From: Planctomycetia bacterium
GTDB taxonomy: Bacteria > Planctomycetota > Planctomycetia > Gemmatales > Gemmataceae
Length of the DNA: 37,069 bases
NCBI GenBank assembly: GCA_005799265.1
Contig: SYHD01000203.1
Location: forward strand, 1 to 37,069
Reading direction: 5' to 3'
The notes beneath the pieces are model-generated. The model had not been told where the DNA came from and searched no databases. It worked only from the letters and a program-made list of their open reading frames with translations. Shown here one piece after another: positions 8,408-15,700 of this stretch (positions are counted from its first letter, which is position 1; the number at the start of each line of letters is the position of its first letter). The translations under genes and the position numbers were made by a program.

Positions 8408-8420
8408 AGATCGGGTATTA

Positions 8421-9248
8421 ATGAATCGATTCGCGCCAGAATTGCTCGCCGCCGTCATCGCCATCGTCGCGATCGCGGCAATGTACGCCTTGTTGGTCGC
8501 CAATGCCGTGCCCGCGCGCACCGACCTGGGCGAGGCGGCGATTCCCCCGGGCGGCCTCGTGGGGCATGCGCTCGGCATCGTCGGCTTCCTGATGATGCTC
8601 GGCGCCGAAACGCTTTACACGTTGCGCAAGCGCGTCAAACGCTTCAACTACGGCCCCACCAGCGTTTGGCTGCAGGTACACGTCTTCGCCGGCATCGTCG
8701 GGCCGTTCCTGGTGCTGTTGCACACGGCTGGAAAGTTGAACGGCCTGGCCGGCGCGGTCACGATCTTGACGATCATCATGGTCCTCAGCGGCTTCGTCGG
8801 GCGCTACATTTATACGGCGGCGCCGCGCTCGCTTGACGGCGACGAGATCGACGAGGCCGAATTGGAGGGACGCTACTTTCGCATCGAACACGATTTGCAG
8901 GCGCTGTTGGCCCAGCTCCCAGAGGCGTCGCGCGAAGCCCTCACCGCAGACCTCATGCCGGCCGGCTGGATCGTCGTGCTTGCCCGGCCGATCCTGCGCT
9001 GGCGGCAGCGGCGCCGCGTTCAGGCCGCCTTGCGCGAATTGACGAACGCCCGCGAAACCAAGACGGCCCCGATCGAAAACCTGTTGACCGAGCGTTACGC
9101 CCTCTTGCTGCAGATTCATTCGTTGGCGACGACGCGGCGCGCTCTGGCCCTCTGGCACGTCTTTCACGTACCGCTGGGGGGCGTCCTATTCAGTCTGGCG
9201 TTCATACATGTTGGCGCCGCGCTTCATTATGCTACGTTCATGCGCTAA
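8421..9248 (+). CDS. b-type cytochrome-like integral membrane protein
   Basis: A 275-residue protein with about five membrane helices: near residues 6-29, 44-66, 81-104, 108-134 and 244-271. A charged loop of roughly 110 residues separates the fourth and fifth. Helix histidines fit heme b ligation: H49, H87 and H101 (13 residues apart in helix 3), and H246, H249, H263 and H269 in the last helix. The layout resembles b561/ferric-reductase-like heme membrane subunits, though I cannot name a family. It starts 13 bases after the flavoprotein gene with a weak ribosome site and ends 12 bases before the multiheme cytochrome. The natural role is carrying electrons across the inner membrane between those two partners. 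Confidence 0.8.
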   Translation: MNRFAPELLAAVIAIVAIAAMYALLVANAVPARTDLGEAAIPPGGLVGHALGIVGFLMMLGAETLYTLRKRVKRFNYGPTSVWLQVHVFAGIVGPFLVLLHTAGKLNGLAGAVTILTIIMVLSGFVGRYIYTAAPRSLDGDEIDEAELEGRYFRIEHDLQALLAQLPEASREALTADLMPAGWIVVLARPILRWRQRRRVQAALRELTNARETKTAPIENLLTERYALLLQIHSLATTRRALALWHVFHVPLGGVLFSLAFIHVGAALHYATFMR

Positions 9249-9260
9249 TCAAGGTGACCG

Positions 9261-10778
9261 ATGGAACGTTTGCAAAGCCTGAGCCTGGGAAAACTCACCG
9301 CGATCTGCACGCTCCTCGTCGTCGGCGCCGTGGCGGCGACCAGCGGCCAGCAGATGTTCAGCTCCGGCCCATTGAACACCCAGAATCGCCGCAACGTCAC
9401 GCGCGGCGGCGTAGGCTCGCACGCGGAAATCGGCTCCAACTGCGCCGCCTGCCACGCCTCGGCCTGGAGCGGCGAAACGATGGCCTCACGCTGTCTGACT
9501 TGCCACGACGACATCCGCGACGATATCACGCAAGGCGTTCGCATGCACGGCCAGCTTGCCAAAGGCGAGGATTGCACGAGTTGCCACACCGAGCACAAGG
9601 GTCCCAAGGCGGCGTTGACGAGCTTCGAGCAGTTTCATCACGACTGCACCGCCTTCCAGCTCGACGGCAAACACCAGACGCTTGATTGCAAAGCGTGCCA
9701 CGTCAACGAACTGCACCGCGACACGCCGAAGTCGTGCGTTTCGTGTCATGCCAAGGCCGACAAGCATAAGGGACGCCTTGGCGCCAACTGCGCGCAGTGT
9801 CATTCGACGAACACCTGGGCGACGCACGCCATTGACGCGAAGACGTTTAACCACGACCTCACGAGCTTCAAGCTGACCGGCAAGCACGCCAAGACCGATT
9901 GCCAGGCGTGCCACAAGAACGAGGTCTTCCAGGGCACGCCGCAATCGTGCGTAGCGTGCCATGCCCAGGCGGACGTACACAAGGGACGCTTCGGCGCCAA
10001 TTGCGCGGAATGCCACACCACCGACACATGGAAGGCGCATAACGTCAGCCTGGCGACCGCATTCGATCACAACATCACGCGCTTCAAGCTGACTGGCAAA
10101 CACGCGACGGTCGAGTGCAAGATGTGCCACAAGAACGAGGTCTTCGTGGGGACGCCGCAGACGTGCGTGGGCTGCCATGCCGAACCGAAATCGCACGCAA
10201 AAAAATACGGTTCGAATTGCACGATGTGTCACACGACGAGCACCTGGCACGGATTTGTGTTTCATCACTCTTTCCCGGTCGATCACCGCGGGGCGGCCAG
10301 GACGGGCAAGTCGTGCAACCTGTGCCATGAATCGACGGCGAATTTCGCCAGCTACACCTGCTACGGCTGTCATCATCACACGCCGCAGAAAGAAGCGCTG
10401 CGGCACGCAAATCGGAAGATGAAGGTGCCGCTGAATCAATGCGCGACATGCCACCCGACCGGCGGCGGCAACCGGCGCGTGGCCCAGAACGACGCGACGC
10501 CCATCGATGTGTGCCTGGCATGCCCCGACGAGCGTTTTTTGCATCATGGACTGAACAACGGTTGTCCGGGCGCCGATCACGGCACACTGCCGTTCGCGCG
10601 CGGCGCCAATCCCTTCACCGGCCTGATCGCGCGCAGCACACCTGAAAAGAAAACTTCGCAACCCGTGTTCCAGATCGACAATGGGAAACGCGAACCGCTG
10701 ATCGACGTGCGTCCGCGCGTGGCGGGAGATCTGCTCGAAATCTTGAAACTTGACCGTCCGGGAATCCTGCGCCGCTGA
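9261..10778 (+). CDS. Membrane-anchored cytochrome c with 15 CxxCH motifs
   Basis: A 505-residue multiheme protein. One hydrophobic segment (residues 11-29) anchors or exports it. I count 15 canonical CxxCH sites, with first cysteines at 61, 78, 105, 143, 159, 177, 214, 230, 248, 286, 302, 320, 352, 367 and 394, plus a degenerate CLACP at 418-422. Residues about 125-330 are an approximately 71-residue repeat present three times (for example FKLTGKHAKTDCQACHKNEV then SCVACHAQADVHKGRFGANC), each with three hemes and distal histidines, as in cytochrome c3/c7-like and doubled-CXXCH families. The last 85 or so residues carry no heme site. It should sit on the outer face of the inner membrane and take electrons from the cytochrome b-like neighbour. 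AAGG lies 5-7 bases before the ATG. Confidence 0.94.
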   Translation: MERLQSLSLGKLTAICTLLVVGAVAATSGQQMFSSGPLNTQNRRNVTRGGVGSHAEIGSNCAACHASAWSGETMASRCLTCHDDIRDDITQGVRMHGQLAKGEDCTSCHTEHKGPKAALTSFEQFHHDCTAFQLDGKHQTLDCKACHVNELHRDTPKSCVSCHAKADKHKGRLGANCAQCHSTNTWATHAIDAKTFNHDLTSFKLTGKHAKTDCQACHKNEVFQGTPQSCVACHAQADVHKGRFGANCAECHTTDTWKAHNVSLATAFDHNITRFKLTGKHATVECKMCHKNEVFVGTPQTCVGCHAEPKSHAKKYGSNCTMCHTTSTWHGFVFHHSFPVDHRGAARTGKSCNLCHESTANFASYTCYGCHHHTPQKEALRHANRKMKVPLNQCATCHPTGGGNRRVAQNDATPIDVCLACPDERFLHHGLNNGCPGADHGTLPFARGANPFTGLIARSTPEKKTSQPVFQIDNGKREPLIDVRPRVAGDLLEILKLDRPGILRR

Positions 10779-10796
10779 CGCTCACTGTTCAGGATC

Positions 10797-10835
10797 AAAA
10801 AAAACGCCGTCGCGCTCTTTCGAGAACGCGGCGGC
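10797..10835 (-). terminator. Rho-independent terminator between convergent genes
   Basis: The stem GCCGTCGCG (10806-10814) pairs with CGCGGCGGC (10827-10835), with one wobble. Eight A residues at 10797-10804 become a U8 run on the minus strand. It lies 31 bases past the ThuA-like stop and is a good terminator for that gene. Read on the plus strand it is followed by TTTCGTT, so it may also weakly end the multiheme cytochrome transcript. Confidence 0.8.
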
Positions 10836-10865
10836 TTTCGTTGGCACATTAACTTCGAGCGCTCG

Positions 10866-11795
10866 TCATTGCGGAATGCGTTCGCCGTCCGCCCAAAGCT
10901 TGTCGAGGTCGTCCTTCGTCGGCGTCTTGGTCTGGATGCCGGCGGAGGGAACTTCGAGCTTGGCGGTCCACGCGGCCGCGTTCAGGAGGAGCGTGCGGAA
11001 GCTGTCGTTGGTGAGGTTGCTGTAATTGTGGTAGCCGGTGAAGCCGAAGCCGCGGCCGCCGTCCGGACGAACGTACGCCCAAGCCAGGTGTTGCGGCATG
11101 CCTGCTTTGACCGCCGCGTAAACGGCCTCGTTGCCGCCGCGCGCGGACGTTTTCTCGCTCACCGTCTTCAGATCGGGAACCGCGGACAGGATCGGCGTCA
11201 CGCCTTTCATCCCCTCGACAAAGCGCATGTGATAATACCACTCGTCGCGGACCTCGAACGGCTTGACGCCGCGCGTGGTCTCGTGTTCGGGGATCTTGTC
11301 GATCTTGGCGGTCCAGAAGGGATTGACCGACCAATTAACCTCGAAGAATCCTCCCATCCACTTGAGATAGTTGTTGCCCTGTTCGCCCTTGTTGACTTCG
11401 ACGCCGTAGTGAATGGCCATGAAGCCCGCGCCTCGGCCCATGGCGGCGGCGATGTTCTTATCGCTTGCCGCCTTACCGCCGTGGTTGAGGAGGACAATGA
11501 CGCAATCGGCATGCGAGAGGTCCTTCGGCCACGCCGTGTGGCGATGGACGACGGCGTAGCAGTTGGGATAGGTGGAATTCAGTACGCGGGCCAGATAGAC
11601 GCCGCCGGCCTTGAACTCGTGGTTCCCCTTGCCGCCGTGCGTGCCGGCGTCGGCGATGATGACGATTTTTTTGACGTCCTTGTCGGCCTTCTTCTGCGCG
11701 ACGTAGTTGAAGATATCCTTCTCTTGCGCCTGCGCGGGCGCTAGCAACGCGAGCGCGGCGATAAAGGCAACGGCCCATTGGGAGAGAAGTGTCAT
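10866..11795 (-). CDS. ThuA-like (trehalose utilisation) domain protein, exported
   Basis: A 309-residue protein with a clear signal peptide (residues 1-23, ending LLAPAQAQ). The mature part follows the ThuA-like glutamine-amidotransferase fold: KKIVIIADAGTHGGKGNHEF, a central GAGFMAIHYGVE strand-turn, then EVRDEWYYHMRF and GRGFGFTGYHNYSN. The family is common in planctomycetes and linked to sugar or surface processes, but its reaction there is unestablished; the usual nucleophile elbow is replaced by AIHYG, as in other ThuA proteins. AGGAGA lies about 9 bases before the ATG. It is a monocistronic unit, convergent with the redox cluster and ending at the terminator at 10797-10835. Confidence 0.9.
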   Translation of the reverse strand: MTLLSQWAVAFIAALALLAPAQAQEKDIFNYVAQKKADKDVKKIVIIADAGTHGGKGNHEFKAGGVYLARVLNSTYPNCYAVVHRHTAWPKDLSHADCVIVLLNHGGKAASDKNIAAAMGRGAGFMAIHYGVEVNKGEQGNNYLKWMGGFFEVNWSVNPFWTAKIDKIPEHETTRGVKPFEVRDEWYYHMRFVEGMKGVTPILSAVPDLKTVSEKTSARGGNEAVYAAVKAGMPQHLAWAYVRPDGGRGFGFTGYHNYSNLTNDSFRTLLLNAAAWTAKLEVPSAGIQTKTPTKDDLDKLWADGERIPQ

Positions 11796-12092
11796 GGACT
11801 GGTTCTCCTGGTGGTTGGTGGCTTGATCGAGTGATTATATGCGACGCGCCTGCGACTGGCCGTAGGACAGCTACTGCCTCAATCAATCTCACGCAATGAC
11901 GCAAAGGCGCAAAAAACACAAGACGTATGGTTCGCAGCAATACTCTGAGCCCGTAGTGAATCGATACGTCTCTTTCTCACAATTCTTTGCGCCTTTGCGC
12001 CTTTGCGCCTTTGCGCCTTTGCGTGAGATCATTTTTTTTCTCGTGGGCGCGCGCTATCGCACTCCGCATCGTCTTAATGGTAGGATGTGCTG
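11796..12092. other. Divergent intergenic region
   Basis: The stretch separates the ThuA-like gene (minus) and the ECF sigma gene (plus) and must hold both promoters. Most of it is taken up by the repeat element at 11886-12029. I see no clear -35/-10 pair and no believable gene; a 65-codon frame across the repeat is an artefact of the repeat itself. Confidence 0.5.
11886..12029. repeat. MITE-like element with terminal inverted repeats and 8-bp tandem units
   Basis: The ends ATCTCACGCA (11886-11895) and TGCGTGAGAT (12020-12029) are perfect inverted repeats. Inside the right end, CTTTGCGC is repeated four times exactly from 11985 to 12016, followed by a fifth unit ending in T. The left end holds the complementary GCAAAGGCGCAAA (11901-11913). 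The middle part is unrelated and non-coding. Similar CTTTGCGC/TGCGTGAG repeats occur in many bacterial genomes, so this looks like a non-autonomous repeat element. Confidence 0.75.
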
Positions 12093-12665
12093 ATGATCGA
12101 TTCCGAACATGTATTGGTCCGGCGTGCCCAAACGGGTGATCGTGCCGCGTTCGAAGAGCTCGTGCGCTGTACGTCACGGCTCGTCTATGCGCGGTTGTAT
12201 CTGGAAACGGGCGACGCCCATCAATCCGAGGATTTGCTGCAAGAGACGATGCTGACGGCATTTCGGACGATCATACAGTTGACCCATCCCGACAAATTCC
12301 GCTCCTGGCTACTGCGCATCGCCCAGAATGCCGCGATCGATGCGGTTCGCCATGAGACGCGCCAGAAGCGTACGCCTGAACCGGATCAGTTGAAGTTCCG
12401 CCAGGACGCGATTACCGCCAAGTCGCCCGTCGAGCAGCTTGAGCAGGACGAGGTGCGGGCCCAGGTGCTCGCGATTTTGCGGTCGTTGCCGGAGGAGTAT
12501 CAGTTGCCGTTGACGTTGCGGTATCTTGCGGGGGCGGATTACGAAACCATCGAGTTGCAAATGGGCTTGTCGAACGGCGCGCTGCGGGGGTTGCTCCATC
12601 GCGGCATGCAGCGTCTGCGCGCGGAATTGCAGAGAGTAATGGGAGACGATTATCCCGCCCGGTGA
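12093..12665 (+). CDS. ECF-type RNA polymerase sigma factor
   Basis: A 190-residue sigma-70 family protein of the extracytoplasmic-function class. Region 2 runs over about residues 10-85 (AFEELVRCTSRLVYARLYLE, then HQSEDLLQETMLTAFRTI, then FRSWLLRIAQNAAIDAVR). Region 4 runs over about 125-180 (LRSLPEEYQLPLTLRYLAG, ending GALRGLLHRGMQRLRAEL). A short variable linker joins them, and no extra C-terminal domain follows. I chose the ATG at 12093 (AGGA about 7 bases upstream) over an in-frame GTG at 12087. The next gene, 95 bases downstream, starts with an anti-sigma zinc-binding domain, so this pair should form a classical sigma/anti-sigma module with membrane signalling. Confidence 0.95.
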   Translation: MIDSEHVLVRRAQTGDRAAFEELVRCTSRLVYARLYLETGDAHQSEDLLQETMLTAFRTIIQLTHPDKFRSWLLRIAQNAAIDAVRHETRQKRTPEPDQLKFRQDAITAKSPVEQLEQDEVRAQVLAILRSLPEEYQLPLTLRYLAGADYETIELQMGLSNGALRGLLHRGMQRLRAELQRVMGDDYPAR

Positions 12666-12675
12666 TTCACAATTG

Positions 12676-12744
12676 GTATTCGTTTAGCGCTCGCGTCGAA
12701 GCGCCGAACGATTTGGCGCTTCGACGCGAACGCTAAACGAATAC
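12676..12744. repeat. 30-bp inverted repeat between sigma and anti-sigma genes
   Basis: The arms at 12676-12705 and 12715-12744 are reverse complements with one mismatch (12690 versus 12730), separated by a 9-base spacer (gaacgattt). It fills most of the 95-base gap between the sigma gene and its partner. It would form a very stable RNA hairpin, 16 bases before the anti-sigma ATG, with no T-run. It may be a dispersed palindromic element that now affects readthrough or stability between the two genes. Confidence 0.85.
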
Positions 12745-12760
12745 GGTCGAGGTAAATGCC

Positions 12761-15700
12761 ATGTCCGATCATGCGTGGGTAGAGCAAAATCTTGACGCCT
12801 ATGTGCTGGGCGGCATGAGCGCCGACGAGCGCGAGACAATCGCGCACCACCTCGCCGGCTGTGCGGAGTGCGAACGCGCGGTCGAAGAAGCCCGCCAAGT
12901 CGAAAAGCGGCTGGACGATCTCCTCGCCGAGGCCCGCCCCGACGCCGGTCTGGAAGACCGCGTGATCCAACGGCTGCGGCGTTCGACGCGCTCACGCGCC
13001 GGCGTCTTCCGCTTCGTCGCCGCTGCGGCGGCGGTCCTCGTGTTCGGCATCGTGGGCGCGGTGACGCAGGCGATGCTTGATGATTCCGCCAAGGGCGCAC
13101 GTGGGCCGGTTGCGCAAAACAAGAAGGACGGATTTCGTTTGGGCGTTGACGTCGTTGGCGGAACCATTCTCCCGGACGTGGCGGGTAAGAAAAACGGCGA
13201 CGCTGACGACAGAATCGCATCGACGTACTTCCCCGACATCAGGCGCAAATACGACCTGGATAGCGTTGACGATGTTAGCGAGAAGCTGAAGGACAAGGCA
13301 TACGATCCCGTGGGCATCGTGGAAGGCAGGAGGGACGCTCCCCCGGTCAATTTGCCCGCTGCGCCGGGCGGATTCGGCGGCAAGGGGCCAGGCGTGGCGT
13401 TGGAGACTCACAAGAGCGATCCACGCCAAGCCTACGGATACTTCGACGACAAATTGTCCGGCTTGATCTCAGGACTGAAATCACCGGGCCCGACATTCAC
13501 AACCGCCAAGCCGAATGAAGGGAGCCGACTCTATTACTTTGACAACGGCAAGCTCGACGAGGCACAAAAAGAGATTGCAAAGTCCCTCGACAAATTGAGG
13601 GACGGCGACAAAAGCATGAAAAGCGTGCATGCAGCGTCAATGGATCAATCCAAGGCCGCAGAAATGCTGAGGGGGCGGGAAGATTCCAAAGGCGAAGGAG
13701 GAATAGGCAAGGACTTGGGCTACTATCCGCCGCCCGCGGAGAAGGGCAACAAAGGGCCAGAGTATTTGAAACTCCTTCTTCTATCCACGCAACCGTCCAT
13801 GCCGTCGCCTAACGATCCGCGGATGGCAGGAATAGGGCCGCCGCCGTCGTTGCCTGCTCGACCGCCAGGCTTGGATCCTGTTCCATCGTCCGACAAAGAC
13901 AAGGAAGTGCTCGGCAAGAGTCCAGGGACCGTCTCAGAGCCGAAGGGCGTCGAACCGCCCAAACAGCCGGAGCCCGCGGGCCGCAAGATCATCCGCTCGG
14001 GCGACATGGAGTTCGAGGTCGATGCCTTCTATCTCACCGTCAACACCATCAAGGAACTTCTGCGCACGAAGACCAAAGGAGCCGGCTTCGTCGCCACCAT
14101 GAACAGCGACAAGCTCCCCAACGGCAAGATGCGCGGCTCCGTGGTCGTGAGAATGCCGCCGGAGTTTCTCGATGATTTCCTGAAAGATCTCCGCGAGGCC
14201 CTGGCGAAGACCGGCGTCTTGAAGAGCGAGCACATCGGCAGCCAGGACGTGACCAAGGCGTACACCGACGTCGAGAGCGAGCTGCGCGCTGCCCGCGCCA
14301 TCGAAGAGCGATTCTTGATGATCATCAAATCGGGCAAGGGGGAAATCAAGGACCTCATCGCCGCCGAGCGCGAGCTGGGCATCTGGCGCACCAAGATCGA
14401 AAAGATGGAGGGCGAGATCCGCTATTACAACAACCTGATCTCCCTCTCCACGGTGACGATCCATCTCACCGAGAAGGAAATCCAGGCGGCGACGGCGATG
14501 GTCCTGCGCGAACGCGTGCAGATGAACATCGAAGTCGAAGACGTCGATGACGGCCAGAAATCGGTCCGGGCAGGCGTCAAGGCGGCCAAGGGGCGCATCC
14601 TGAAATCCGAGATGAAACGTGCCGACGCCGGGCAGGTCATGGCCGAGGTGCACGCCGAGGTGCCGCCCGCGTCCGCCGAGCTGTTCCGTGAGCTGCTGCG
14701 CAAGCTGGGCACGGTCACGCGCCATCAGGCCGAGCGCACCCAGCATGCCGAGGGGGGCAGCGGCAAACCCATCGACATCAAAGAGCGCGAGGACGACGTG
14801 CGCTTCGAGCTAAGCCTTTACAACACCGCCAACATCAAGCCGCGCGAGACCTTGCATCTGAAGCTCGCCGCCGACAAAGTGCCCGCGTCCTATCGCAAAT
14901 TGAAGGACGCGATCGAAAAGGTCAAGGGGCAGATTCGCAAGGCCCATCTCGACGAGCAAGACAAACTCGACATCAACGCCGAGCTGGATTTCAATGTCGC
15001 CGCTGCCGATCGCAAGGCCATCGACGATTTGATCGCCGAGCAAGGCTTGGTCATCAAGCGTGCCACCGTGCAGGCTGCGGTGAACGAGATGTCCACCGAT
15101 CGCAAGATCGGCTACGAGTTGAGGCTTCGCAGCATGTCGGCGATCGCGCCCAAGGAGATCTTCCGCTATCTGGTCACCACGCCGGACGTGAAAGCCGGCT
15201 ATCGCACGCTGTTCGACAAGGTGGCCGAGCTGAAAGGGCGGGTCCACCGCAGCCACGTGGACGACCAGGACAAGCACAACATCCGCGCGGAGTTCAATTT
15301 TGACATTGCGACGAGCGACAAGCTCGCCTTCGACGAGCTTCTGAAAGAGCTTGGCATCGTCACTCTGGGCCTCAGCGAACAGGCCGCGCCCAATATCGAT
15401 GCGACGGATACCAAGGTTGGCTATCGCTTGCTGTTTCGCGGCCTGGCGAGCGTGCCGCCTCGCGAAGTGCTGACGATCCAGCTCGCCGCCCAGGACGTGG
15501 CCGGCAGCCGTGCCCAACTGCAAAAGGAAGCCGAAAAGCTCAAGGGCCGCGTTCATCGCACGCAGCTCATCGAGCACGATCAGTTCAACGTCAGCGCCGT
15601 GTTCGATTTCGACGTCAGCGCCAAGGACCGGCTCGCCGTCGACGAAATCCTGCGCACGCTCGGCGTCGTGACCTCACGCTCGAATGCCGAGGCGGACCTC

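Noticed and set aside
10439..10645. A frameshift at the end of the multiheme cytochrome gene
   Set aside because: I checked whether the heme-free tail was a frame error, but the alternative plus-strand frame gives no CxxCH site or better sequence, so the single frame stands.
11985..12024. Tandem CTTTGCGC repeats as a possible CRISPR array
   Set aside because: The units are 8 bases long and directly adjacent, with no spacers and no cas genes nearby.
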